Translations under genes and position numbers: made by a program
Notes under the pieces: generated by a model
Seen by the model: only the letters and a program-made list of their open reading frames with translations
The model's database searches: none
What the model was told of the DNA's origin: nothing
NCBI GenBank assembly: GCA_902800945.1
Contig: CADCFX010000006.1
Coordinates: 1-46,118, forward strand
Length of the DNA stretch: 46,118 nt
DNA from: an uncultured Erysipelotrichaceae bacterium
GTDB lineage: Bacteria > Bacillota_I > Bacilli_A > RF39 > UBA660
Reading direction: 5' to 3'
Shown here: positions 32,404 through 40,613 of the stretch, piece by piece
How the letters are laid out: each line of letters begins with the position of its first letter
Numbering within the stretch: the first letter of the stretch is position 1

Positions 32404-33937
32404 AAAGAATAAAAAGAGTATAACAATCTGTGCAATCGTTACAATTGTATTAGCAATATTACTTGGTTATGATTTCGTAACCATGAAAGGATACACTTCT
32501 CCCTATAATAAATATAGAATTTATTTAGATGGAGAAAAGATAGGACTAATAGATTCAAAAGATGAGCTATATAGCATGATAAACAAAGAACAAACTGAAA
32601 TAAAAGAAAAATATAAAGTATCTAAGGTCTATCCTCCAAAGGGGTTTGAAATAATAAAAGTAAATACATACGATACTAAAAATAGTTCTATTTCGGAAGT
32701 ATATGAAAAGATTAAGTCTTTAAAAGAATTTACAGTAAAAGGCTATAACGTTATCATTAAGAGTAACGATACAAAGAAAGCACCAATATATATAAATGTA
32801 CTAAATAAAGAGATATTTAAAGAGGCGTTAGAAAGATATGTAAGAACATTTATAGGCGAAGATAGATATAAACAATATTTAGATGAAAGTCAGCCTGAGA
32901 TAATAGATACAGGGTTTATAATTGAAAATATGTACTTTCAAGAAAGAATAACTGTTAAAGACGCTTATATAAGTGTCGATGAAAAAATATATACAGATGT
33001 AGATGAATTAACTAAATATTTATTATATGGTGATAATACCGAAAAGAAAGAATATACAGTTGTTCAAGGTGATACCGTAGAATCTGTTGCTTTTGCCAAC
33101 AAACTAAGTGCCAGTGAATTAATAATCGCTAATGATGATATAAAAAGCACAGAAGCCTTACTAGCAATCGGACAAACGGTAAATGTATCATATATAGCTC
33201 CTAAAATAACATTAATATATGAAGAACTTGTTACCCAAGACTCCGAACAACAATATCAAACAGTAATTCAAGAAGATAGCAGTCAATATACCTCATATAA
33301 AGCAGTAAAACAAAAAGGAGAAAATGGTATAAATCGTATTACCTCTCGTGTTCAGTTTATAAATGGTACTCAAAACGAAGGAGTAACCTTCGTTGGAGAC
33401 CCTGTAGTTATTAAACCAGTAGTAAATGAAGTTGTTGTAAAAGGAACTAAGAAATATTATGCGCCTCAGCCAGACCCAACAATTGGAGGTGGCGGAGATG
33501 TTATTGATATTAGAGGTCAACAAATAGATAATGGTGCTACTTGGGGATGGCCAACAAATACTCCTTATATGATAACATCACCATATGGATATCGTTGGGG
33601 AACTCTTCACGATGGTATTGATATATCTGGTACAGGATATGGTTCACCAATTTATGCTTCACTAGACGGAACAGTCGTTCAAGCTCAATGGGGTGGAATG
33701 GTCGGAAATTCGGCTGGAATAAACGTTGTTCTAGCACATGATAATGGTTATTATACAGTTTATGCCCATTTATCTAAATTCTATGTTTCACCTGGTCAAA
33801 GAGTATCACGTGGCGAGAGAATCGGTGCTATGGGTCATACAGGAAATGCATTTGGTACTCACTTACACTTTGGTGTATTCACGGGTCCTCCATATAATGG
33901 TGGAAGATCATTTAATCCATTAAGGTTGTGGCAATAA
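32396..33937 (+). CDS. Membrane-anchored LysM-G5-M23 peptidoglycan peptidase
   Basis: The start at 32396 has GAGGAG seven bases upstream; TTG 32372 is rejected. The 513-residue protein has an N-terminal helix (8-25) and a 190-residue mixed domain. A LysM (219-264, YTVVQGDTVESVA to IGQTVNV) and a G5 domain (about 270-350) follow. A zinc endopeptidase of M23/lysostaphin type ends it: H405-x3-D409 in HDGIDISG, H458, and H489-x-H491 in GTHLHFG. It would cut peptide cross-bridges at the wall. All catalytic residues are present. It is translated from the dnaB transcript by overlap, and walJ overlaps its stop codon (TAATG). Confidence 0.93.
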   Translation: MNKKNKKSITICAIVTIVLAILLGYDFVTMKGYTSPYNKYRIYLDGEKIGLIDSKDELYSMINKEQTEIKEKYKVSKVYPPKGFEIIKVNTYDTKNSSISEVYEKIKSLKEFTVKGYNVIIKSNDTKKAPIYINVLNKEIFKEALERYVRTFIGEDRYKQYLDESQPEIIDTGFIIENMYFQERITVKDAYISVDEKIYTDVDELTKYLLYGDNTEKKEYTVVQGDTVESVAFANKLSASELIIANDDIKSTEALLAIGQTVNVSYIAPKITLIYEELVTQDSEQQYQTVIQEDSSQYTSYKAVKQKGENGINRITSRVQFINGTQNEGVTFVGDPVVIKPVVNEVVVKGTKKYYAPQPDPTIGGGGDVIDIRGQQIDNGATWGWPTNTPYMITSPYGYRWGTLHDGIDISGTGYGSPIYASLDGTVVQAQWGGMVGNSAGINVVLAHDNGYYTVYAHLSKFYVSPGQRVSRGERIGAMGHTGNAFGTHLHFGVFTGPPYNGGRSFNPLRLWQ

Positions 33938-34707
33938 TGAAAATATGTGTACTAGCTAGCGGCTCAGAAGGGAATGTTACTTACGTAGAAACAAATCAAC
34001 ATAAAATATTACTTGATATTGGAACTACAGTAAAATACGTTAAAGATCGCCTTTCTGAGCTTTCTGTTCGCCTTGAAGAAATAGACTACGTATTTATAAC
34101 TCATGTTCATGCAGACCATGTAAAAGGATTAAAAACACTAATAAAATCATATCATCCCTATATATGCGTAAGCCCCATTATGTTTGCAGAACTTCCAGAA
34201 CTACACAATTATGATAAAGTTTTTCTATACGATCGTAATACCGAATTAGATGATGCCGAAATAGATATAATAAAAACATCTCATGATGCCTCCGATTCCC
34301 GTGGCTTTATCATTACTTCAAATAATGCAAGCGTAGTCTATTTAACTGATACAGGTTACATTAATCAGAGAAATTTCGAATTGTTAAAAAATAAACAACT
34401 GTACTTATTTGAAAGTAATCATGACATAGAAATGTTAATAAATGGTCCTTATCCAAAATTTTTAAAAGATAGAGTACTAGGTCCTTATGGACATTTATCA
34501 AATAAAGACTCTTCTGTATATCTGGCTAAATTAATAGGAAAAGATACAAAAAAAATAGTATTGATGCATCTAAGTCAAAAGAATAATACTGAAGAAAAAG
34601 CCCTAGAAACGATTAAAGAAGTTTTTGCAGAATATGAGATTCAATTCAATTCCAAAAATATCTGCTGTGCTCGTCAAAAAGAAAAAAGTGAGTTGATAGA
34701 AATATGA
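33937..34707 (+). CDS. walJ: MBL-fold exonuclease/hydrolase WalJ (YycJ)
   Basis: A 256-residue metallo-beta-lactamase-fold protein with the N-terminal VLASGSEGNVTYVET (5-19), the metal motif THVHADHVKG (about 56-65), a DTGYI segment and SHDASDS. These match the YycJ/WalJ family, implicated in DNA repair in Bacillus and linked to the WalRK wall-stress operon. Here walRK, walH and walI are missing, but the gene still precedes rlmH as in Bacillus. The start ATG overlaps the stop of the peptidase gene (TAATG) and the end overlaps rlmH by four bases. Confidence 0.85.
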   Translation: MKICVLASGSEGNVTYVETNQHKILLDIGTTVKYVKDRLSELSVRLEEIDYVFITHVHADHVKGLKTLIKSYHPYICVSPIMFAELPELHNYDKVFLYDRNTELDDAEIDIIKTSHDASDSRGFIITSNNASVVYLTDTGYINQRNFELLKNKQLYLFESNHDIEMLINGPYPKFLKDRVLGPYGHLSNKDSSVYLAKLIGKDTKKIVLMHLSQKNNTEEKALETIKEVFAEYEIQFNSKNICCARQKEKSELIEI

Positions 34708-35141
34708 TAAAAATAATATGCTTAGGCAAAATAAAAGAGAAGTATTTAAATGATTTAGTAAACGATTATAAAAATAGAATAGCCAAATATCATAAAATTG
34801 AAATAATAGAGCTAAAAGATACAAACAATCTTGAAGAAGAAAGAGATAACATTTTTAAACATATCAGTAATCAAGATTATATTATATCGCTAGATATAGA
34901 TGGTAAAGAGTATGATTCTGTCTCATTATCTAAAATAATAGATAACGCATTCATGACTAATGGAACAATTGCTTTCATAATAGGAAGTAGTTATGGATTA
35001 CATGAAGATATTAAAACAAAATCAAATCTGCGTTTGTCATTTTCAAAAATGACATTTCCCCATGGCTTGTTTAGGGGTATCCTATTAGAGCAAATATATC
35101 GTTCCTTTAAAATACTAAATAATGAAACATATCATAAGTGA
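34704..35141 (+). CDS. rlmH: 23S rRNA pseudouridine-1915 N3-methyltransferase RlmH
   Basis: RlmH methylates pseudouridine 1915 in helix 69 of 23S rRNA. This SPOUT enzyme of 145 residues has IAFIIGSSYGLHEDI (SAM knot region), LSFSKMTFPHGLFRGILLEQIYRSFKI and a C-terminal YHK, all typical. It is a little shorter than the usual 155-159 residues, and the usual GG(A/S) is GSS. It overlaps walJ by four bases. Confidence 0.95.
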   Translation: MIKIICLGKIKEKYLNDLVNDYKNRIAKYHKIEIIELKDTNNLEEERDNIFKHISNQDYIISLDIDGKEYDSVSLSKIIDNAFMTNGTIAFIIGSSYGLHEDIKTKSNLRLSFSKMTFPHGLFRGILLEQIYRSFKILNNETYHK

Positions 35142-35180
35142 ATATATTAAAATAGTATTGTGAATCGAGTATTAAAAAGA

Positions 35181-35208
35181 AAAAATATGTAGCAAAACAT
35201 ATTTTTTT
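35181..35208 (+). terminator. Terminator of the dnaB-walJ-rlmH transcript
   Basis: AAAATATGT / ACATATTTT stem with a six-base loop and T-run. Confidence 0.8.
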
Positions 35209-35268
35209 GTTAAATAAAAAATTATATAGCGTTACAAATATATCAAAGACATAAAAGAATAAAAAGTA

Positions 35269-35296
35269 TTGTATATATACCAAAAAGCAATATAAT
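35269..35296 (+). promoter_or_regulatory. Promoter of anchored protein gene
   Basis: TTGTAT, 16 bases, TATAAT, 23 bases before the ATG at 35320. Confidence 0.65.
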
Positions 35297-35319
35297 AATA
35301 CTAGAAAGAGGTTGAAAAT

Positions 35320-36177
35320 ATGGAAGAAAAAAATGTAAATCAAAGTAACAAAGGATTATTGTGGGTTACTATCGTATTACTATGTTGTGCTTTTGGTTTA
35401 GGAGGATGGTATCTTGGTACCAAATCAACTAATAAGGAAACACAACCAACAACTAATGAAAAAAATGAAAAAGTAGATAAAGTAGTTGATTCTATAGAAG
35501 ATAAAAGAAGCGCTGAAGACATAATAGCACCTTTCTTAAAAATTATTAATTACTGTGATTCTAAGGAATCGTTCATATATAATGAAGCTACTAAATATGA
35601 AGATTTTTCTAGTTCAACAGCAATAGACATTGCCTTGAATAATCTATCTTACGAAGAAAGAACAAAACAACAAAATGAAGATGATGCTGATGGAAAATAT
35701 CCTGACATCGAAAAGAGTTATATTAAAGAAAAAATAGCATATACTTTTGGTAAAAATAAAAATATAGAATTCCCAAAAAAACTAGAATTTTCAAGCGATA
35801 ATTTAGATTATAATTTAAACGGAGATAAATATATTTTTGGTGGCCAAGGTGGTGGATGTCTAGGATATAAAGACCATTTTAGAACAAAATATTATGATAG
35901 CAAAAAAGAATCAGATAAATTAATTATTCAAGTAAATTACATTTATATTACTTATGATGAATCCCATATTACAGCCGCAGAAGATCCAATAATACCTGTC
36001 ATTTTCTACAATAACATATCTAAAGAAAGAACAATTTCTAAATTAGATAAAAATGGTACTGAAGAAGATGAAGCAGAAAAACTATTAAAAGGTGAAAAAA
36101 CAGACTATCTATCATTTACTTTTGGTATAGAAGATGGGCATTACATTTTTGAAAAAGTTGAAATAGTAAAAAGATAA
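35320..36177 (+). CDS. Single-pass membrane protein, unknown extracytoplasmic domain
   Basis: I do not recognise this family. The 285-residue protein has one membrane helix near the start (about 13-33, LLWVTIVLLCCAFGLGGWYLG). A Thr/Asn/Lys-rich linker and a soluble domain (about 60-285) follow. The helix contains two cysteines, but no lipobox follows the LxxC pattern well. The domain includes a glycine-rich GGQGGGCLGYKD turn and a C-terminal FTFGIEDGHYIFEKVEIV strand typical of small beta-rich lipoprotein-like domains. It has its own promoter and terminator, and is therefore monocistronic. A sensor or wall-associated role is possible but unproven. Confidence 0.6.
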   Translation: MEEKNVNQSNKGLLWVTIVLLCCAFGLGGWYLGTKSTNKETQPTTNEKNEKVDKVVDSIEDKRSAEDIIAPFLKIINYCDSKESFIYNEATKYEDFSSSTAIDIALNNLSYEERTKQQNEDDADGKYPDIEKSYIKEKIAYTFGKNKNIEFPKKLEFSSDNLDYNLNGDKYIFGGQGGGCLGYKDHFRTKYYDSKKESDKLIIQVNYIYITYDESHITAAEDPIIPVIFYNNISKERTISKLDKNGTEEDEAEKLLKGEKTDYLSFTFGIEDGHYIFEKVEIVKR

Positions 36178-36197
36178 TTTATTAATTATCTTTTTTT
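36168..36197 (+). terminator. Terminator overlapping a stop codon
   Basis: AAAAAGATAAT / ATTATCTTTTT stem, with the stop codon inside the 5' arm, then T's. Confidence 0.75.
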
Positions 36198-36240
36198 GTA
36201 TTATAATATTTATAGCATTTAATAATAAACAGGTGATATT

Positions 36241-36912
36241 ATGATAGGAAATGATTGGGACGAGAAACTAAGCATAGTATGGAGCAGTGCCGGCTTCAAA
36301 AAATTTAAAAATAAAGTAGATGAAGAGTACAAAACAAAAACTATTTTTCCGCCTAAAGACTATATATTTAATGCTCTAAAACTCACCCCATACAACAACA
36401 CAAAAGTAGTAATTGTAGGACAAGACCCATATCATGGTGAAGGCGAGGCCCACGGCTTGTCATTTTCTGTTCAAGAAGGGATAAAAATCCCTCCCTCTTT
36501 ACAAAATATCTACAAAGAGTTATATGATGATTTGAATATTCCTATTGCCAAAACAGGAGATTTAACAAAATGGGCTAAAGAAGGAGTCCTATTACTAAAT
36601 GCTGTATTAACAGTCGAAAAAGACAAGCCAGCTTCACATAGAAATATCGGTTGGGAAAGATTAACCGACTACATTATAAAACTACTAAACGAAAAAGAAG
36701 AACCGGTTGTATTTATACTATGGGGTAATTTCGCTAAAGAAAAAGCAAAATACATAACTAATAAAAGGCATTTGATAATAGCTTCTCCCCATCCGTCTCC
36801 TTTTTCGGCCCGTAATGGTTTCTTCGGCAGCAAACCATTTTCCAAGACTAATAACTTCCTAAAAGAACACAATTTAAAAGAAATAGACTGGAATATATCA
36901 AAAATCAAATAA
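36241..36912 (+). CDS. ung: Uracil-DNA glycosylase
   Basis: Ung removes uracil from DNA. The 223-residue protein has the family-1 motifs: the water-activating Asp62 in GQDPYHGEGEAHGLSFSV (61-77), LLNAVLTVEKDKPASH, and the Leu-loop HPSPFSA with FFGSKPFSKTN. AGGTGA precedes the ATG by six bases. The length is normal. Confidence 0.97.
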   Translation: MIGNDWDEKLSIVWSSAGFKKFKNKVDEEYKTKTIFPPKDYIFNALKLTPYNNTKVVIVGQDPYHGEGEAHGLSFSVQEGIKIPPSLQNIYKELYDDLNIPIAKTGDLTKWAKEGVLLLNAVLTVEKDKPASHRNIGWERLTDYIIKLLNEKEEPVVFILWGNFAKEKAKYITNKRHLIIASPHPSPFSARNGFFGSKPFSKTNNFLKEHNLKEIDWNISKIK

Positions 36913-36913
36913 A

Positions 36914-36940
36914 AAGCTCTTCTATTGAAGAACTTTTTTT
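36914..36940 (+). terminator. Terminator between ung and lemA
   Basis: AAGCTCTTC / GAAGAACTT (one mismatch) with a TATT loop, then a T-run overlapping the lemA stop. It may serve both converging genes. Confidence 0.7.
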
Positions 36941-37484
36941 ATAATTTAAAATCGTCAAATATCTCGTCTTGCATATTTTTTCCGTCGAAAAACGGCTTTA
37001 TACTAATACCATGCATCTTTGCTACAATATTTGAAGGAAAGACTCTAATCAAATCGTTTAATTCACTTGTATACTTATTATAAAAAGACTTTGCAGCTTG
37101 TAGTTTTTCTTCAGTTTTTTTAATCACGCTTAATAGCTTCCTGAAATCCTTACTATCTTCAAGCGTTGGATAATCAGCCCTTAATTGATCTAACGTATTA
37201 TTATATTCTTGCAACTTTCTATCTAAATCGAAATTACTAATATTGTCTTTTTTAATCTTATCAATACCTTTAAAAAAGCCTTTTTCTATCTTTAAAGATT
37301 TTTTTACATAATCCTCTGCTTCAACCAATAAATCGTATTTATTACGCAAAGATTCATCCAACAAGTATTCAGCTTGATCAATCTTTGTTTTGCTATGTTG
37401 TAATTTGTTAAATTGATAAATATAGAGAATAGCAATCGCTCCTCCGATTATAACTATAAATAGTACAGCATATAAAATTTCCAT
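36939..37484 (-). CDS. LemA-family membrane protein
   Basis: The 181-residue protein from ATG 37484 has an N-terminal membrane helix (about 2-22). A helical-bundle domain follows with FNKLQHSKTKIDQAEYLLDE, SLRNKYDLL and, at the end, YNKYTSELNDLIRVFPSNI, all as in LemA proteins. The family's function is unknown; a type III (N-out) membrane topology is usual. A TTG at 37496 is less likely because GGGTGA lies between it and the ATG. Confidence 0.85.
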   Translation of the reverse strand: MEILYAVLFIVIIGGAIAILYIYQFNKLQHSKTKIDQAEYLLDESLRNKYDLLVEAEDYVKKSLKIEKGFFKGIDKIKKDNISNFDLDRKLQEYNNTLDQLRADYPTLEDSKDFRKLLSVIKKTEEKLQAAKSFYNKYTSELNDLIRVFPSNIVAKMHGISIKPFFDGKNMQDEIFDDFKL

Positions 37485-37506
37485 GCAATCACCCAATTCT
37501 ATAACA

Positions 37507-37515
37507 ATTATAGCA
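37507..37515 (-). promoter_or_regulatory. Extended -10 promoter of lemA
   Basis: Minus strand TGCTATAAT, about 23 bases before the ATG at 37484. Confidence 0.55.
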
Positions 37516-37525
37516 CATATATAGT

Positions 37526-37554
37526 TTTACAAAAAAACTAATTTATATTAAAAT
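37526..37554 (+). promoter_or_regulatory. Promoter of MBL-fold gene
   Basis: TTTACA, 17 bases, TAAAAT, with the start codon at 37572. The leader would be only about ten bases, so the message may be nearly leaderless. Confidence 0.5.
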
Positions 37555-37571
37555 GTAAATATGGTGATACA

Positions 37572-38069
37572 ATGAAAGTAGAAACAATAGAAGTAGGAGA
37601 GTTATCAACTAATTGCTATTTATTAGATATAAATAATAAGGTCGTTATCGTCGATCCGGGAGATGATTTTTTTAAAATAAAAAAAGCAGTAGGATCAAGA
37701 AAAGTAGTTGGATTGTTACTTACGCATTTTCATTTTGACCACATTGGTGCTTTAGAAGAAGTGATTAGTTACTATAATGTTAGTATTAATAAAGTTAATG
37801 ATGAGAATTTCAAATATGAAATACTAGAAACACCTGGGCATACAATGGAGTCTAAATCTTTCTATTTTGCAAAAGAAAAAGTATTATTCGCCGGTGACTT
37901 TATATTTTATCACTCCATTGGAAGGACCGACCTTGGAGGAAGCGATAAATTAATGCAAGAAAGTTTGGATACTATATCTAAATATCCAGATGATATAGTT
38001 GTCTATCCTGGGCATGGTCCAAAAACAATACTAGGTGAAGAAAAGAAATATTTTAAATACTATTATTGA
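37572..38069 (+). CDS. Small metallo-beta-lactamase-fold hydrolase (glyoxalase II-like)
   Basis: The 165-residue protein has VETIEVGELSTNCYLL, the metal motif THFHFDHIGA (about 52-61), LETPGHTMES with the third metal histidine, FAGDFIF and VYPGHGP. These match the small glyoxalase-II-like branch common in Firmicutes. It is 30-40 residues shorter than usual, mainly because of a deletion between about 68 and 85. The hydrolysed thioester or other substrate is unknown. GGTGA stands before the start. Confidence 0.85.
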   Translation: MKVETIEVGELSTNCYLLDINNKVVIVDPGDDFFKIKKAVGSRKVVGLLLTHFHFDHIGALEEVISYYNVSINKVNDENFKYEILETPGHTMESKSFYFAKEKVLFAGDFIFYHSIGRTDLGGSDKLMQESLDTISKYPDDIVVYPGHGPKTILGEEKKYFKYYY

Positions 38070-38082
38070 AAGGAAGACTAAT

Positions 38083-38967
38083 ATGATAAAAACAATAAGA
38101 GAAATAAAAGCTAGAGAGTTTATACCCCGATTTTTAATCAGTTCAATATGTATATTTATAATGGCCCTGAACTATAACCTGTTCTTTTTAAGACATGACA
38201 TTGTTTCTGGCGGAGTAAGTGGTGTTGCAACAATTACTCACGGCTTATTAAACATTACTCCAGGGACAACAATTCTGGTATTCAATGTTTTAATGATAGT
38301 TGTTAGCTATTTGTTGCTGGGACCTAAAACTACAGGTCATACTATTATTGGCTCCATAATGTACCCAATCTTCGTAGGAATTTCTTATCCGATTGCTACT
38401 AAATTATATGCTTATACTTCATTTAGTGAGCTAATAGTAGTTGTTTTAATAAGTGGTTTCATCTACGGCTTCTTTAACGGTATGATATACCGAATGGATT
38501 ATTCAACTGGAGGCATGGATACTTTAATATTAATCGTTAACAAGTACTTTAAAATATCTACAGGAGCAGCATCTTTATTAGTAAACGTTATAATTATCAT
38601 TTTAGGGGCTTTCTTATTCGGTATTGAAAAAGCAGCTTATGGTATTATTATTATCATAATGAATACTACATTAATAAATAAGATTCAGCTAGGAATATCA
38701 GATTCAAAAATGTTTTATATTACGACTCAAAAAACAGAAAGTATAAAGAAATTTTTAGAAGAAATGCATGCTGGATATACATTCATGAAAACCGAAGGCG
38801 GACATTCTAGTAAAAATAATGATATGATTATGTGTGTAGTTCCAACAACATCGTATTATATGTTTAGAAAAGCTATAATGTCTATTGATCCAGAGGCGTT
38901 TATTGTAATAAATGATTGCTATGAAGTTTATGGCGGACAACTAAAAGAAAGATTCCCATTTATTTAA
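38083..38967 (+). CDS. YitT-family membrane protein with DUF2179 domain
   Basis: The start at 38083 follows AAAGGAAGA; a GTG at 38035 inside the upstream gene is rejected. The 294-residue protein has about five or six membrane helices (15-205) with the family hallmarks GGVSGVATI and YSTGGMDTLILIVNKYF. A cytoplasmic DUF2179 domain follows (about 215-290, with FYITTQKTESIKKFLEE and IMSIDPEAFIVINDCYEVYGG). Its function is not established. The terminator overlaps the stop codon. Confidence 0.9.
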   Translation: MIKTIREIKAREFIPRFLISSICIFIMALNYNLFFLRHDIVSGGVSGVATITHGLLNITPGTTILVFNVLMIVVSYLLLGPKTTGHTIIGSIMYPIFVGISYPIATKLYAYTSFSELIVVVLISGFIYGFFNGMIYRMDYSTGGMDTLILIVNKYFKISTGAASLLVNVIIIILGAFLFGIEKAAYGIIIIIMNTTLINKIQLGISDSKMFYITTQKTESIKKFLEEMHAGYTFMKTEGGHSSKNNDMIMCVVPTTSYYMFRKAIMSIDPEAFIVINDCYEVYGGQLKERFPFI

Positions 38968-38979
38968 TGGGAATTTTTT
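38952..38979 (+). terminator. Terminator of YitT-family gene
   Basis: ATTCCCAT / ATGGGAAT stem overlapping the stop codon, then T's. Confidence 0.85.
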
Positions 38980-38987
38980 GATATAAT
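38979..38987 (+). promoter_or_regulatory. Extended -10 promoter of ftsEX
   Basis: TGATATAAT begins in the last T of the preceding terminator. AAGGTGGTG (38998-39006) is the ribosome site of ftsE. Confidence 0.55.
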
Positions 38988-39010
38988 AAAAGATACTAAG
39001 GTGGTGTGAA

Positions 39011-39712
39011 ATGAAATTCATAGAGATAAAGCATTGTTACAAATTATATCGCGATGGCAATGCAGCTATATCAGACTTATCTTTATACGTAGATAAAGGC
39101 GAGTTTGTATTTATTACTGGTGAAACCGCTTGTGGGAAATCAACATTGGTTAAAATGTTATATAGAGAAGAAAAACCAACGAAAGGAACTGTAGTAGTAG
39201 GTGGCATAAATGTTGCCAAAGTTCCTAATAGCAAGGTGTATAGATTTAGAAGAAAACTAGGTATAGTTTTCCAAGATTTTAAACTATTACCTAAACTAAC
39301 TGTTTATGAAAACGTTGCTTTCCCTCTTTCAATGGCTGGTTTGGCTAAGTCAACAATTAGGAAAAAAGTTAGGTTGGCATTAGAAAGAGTAGGATTAAAA
39401 GGTAAAGAAAAAAGCTTTCCTAAAAACTTATCGGGTGGAGAACAACAAAGGGTCTGCATAGCTCGAGCAATAATTAATGAACCAAAACTATTAATATGTG
39501 ATGAGCCAACAGGTAATCTTGACCCTAAGACGTCAAAAGAAATAGTTAAAGTTATTAATAAGATTAATAAAGAGCTTAAAACTACCGTTGTAATGGTTAC
39601 TCATGACAAAGAGATTGTTAATTCAATGCGCAAAAGAGTAGTAACACTTTCAAATGGTGTAATAGTAGATGATACACAGAAAGGAAGTTATGTAGCCGAT
39701 GAGATTGATTAG
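39011..39712 (+). CDS. ftsE: Cell-division ATPase FtsE
   Basis: FtsE powers FtsX to activate wall hydrolases at division. The 233-residue protein has Walker [10 protein letters not shown] (about 37-45), Q-loop VFQDFKLLP, signature LSGGEQQRV and Walker [14 protein letters not shown]. The Walker A has Thr-Ala-Cys where most FtsE have Ser-Gly-Ala or similar; the GKST core is intact. It overlaps ftsX by 14 bases. Confidence 0.95.
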   Translation: MKFIEIKHCYKLYRDGNAAISDLSLYVDKGEFVFITGETACGKSTLVKMLYREEKPTKGTVVVGGINVAKVPNSKVYRFRRKLGIVFQDFKLLPKLTVYENVAFPLSMAGLAKSTIRKKVRLALERVGLKGKEKSFPKNLSGGEQQRVCIARAIINEPKLLICDEPTGNLDPKTSKEIVKVINKINKELKTTVVMVTHDKEIVNSMRKRVVTLSNGVIVDDTQKGSYVADEID

Positions 39713-40613
39713 AATAATATATAGAAATATAGTAAATGCTTTCAAAAGTATATTTCGTAACTTCGCTCTTAGTTCAGCGTCATTAATATGTACAACAATT
39801 ACTTTAATTGTAGTTGCTATTGCTTTATTAACGGCGGGCAACATTAACCATTTTATAGATAGCTTATCTGATAATTTGACAATAGTAGTTTTTGTAGATT
39901 CTGGAGCTACTGAACAAGAAATAAAAAACATTGAAAATGGCATAGCCGAAATAGAAGCAGTAAAATCTGATGAAACAATTTACAAAGATAAGAAAAAGAT
40001 TAAAGAAGAAACTTTGGAGAAGTCTAAAAAAGGTTCAACAATTAATAACATTGTTAGCACATGGGATGATAATAATAATCCCCTAAACCCTGTATTTATT
40101 ATAAAAGTTAAAGAGCTAGGTCAATTAGAAAAGACTGCTAATAAAATATCCAAGATGGACAAAGTTGCTAGCCTAAAATACTCTAAAGATGTGGAAGACA
40201 GAATGCTAACGGTCGTAAAAGTAGTAAAACAAATAACCATTTGGATAATTGTAGGATTAGTAATAGTTACAGTATTCCTTATCGGTAATACAACAAGATT
40301 GATTATTTATTCACGTAGTGAGGAAATTGAAATAATGAGGCTTGTAGGAACAAGTAATCCTATCATAAAACTACCATTTGTAATAGAAGGAACTATACTT
40401 GGTATTCTAGGTTCTATAATTCCAATAGTAGCAACTATATGGGGATATACAATATTCTACGAAAAACTAGGCGGCTACTTCTATTCTGGAGCAATAGAGC
40501 TTTTAGGTGCAACACCATTCACAATATATGCATCATTAATATTGCTAGGAATTGGAACGGCTGTTGGTATGGTTGGTAGTTACGTTGCCGTAAGGAGGTA
40601 CTTGAAGGTTTAA
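39699..40613 (+). CDS. ftsX: Cell-division membrane protein FtsX
   Basis: FtsX passes the FtsE ATPase signal across the membrane to a periplasmic or wall hydrolase. The 304-residue protein has an N-terminal cytoplasmic stretch and helix 1 (about 25-48). A large extracellular domain (about 50-170) follows, then three helices with the conserved NTTRLIIYSRSEEIEIMRLVG loop. The overlap with ftsE and the one-base overlap with the M23 peptidase gene show one co-translated unit. Confidence 0.95.
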   Translation: MRLIRIIYRNIVNAFKSIFRNFALSSASLICTTITLIVVAIALLTAGNINHFIDSLSDNLTIVVFVDSGATEQEIKNIENGIAEIEAVKSDETIYKDKKKIKEETLEKSKKGSTINNIVSTWDDNNNPLNPVFIIKVKELGQLEKTANKISKMDKVASLKYSKDVEDRMLTVVKVVKQITIWIIVGLVIVTVFLIGNTTRLIIYSRSEEIEIMRLVGTSNPIIKLPFVIEGTILGILGSIIPIVATIWGYTIFYEKLGGYFYSGAIELLGATPFTIYASLILLGIGTAVGMVGSYVAVRRYLKV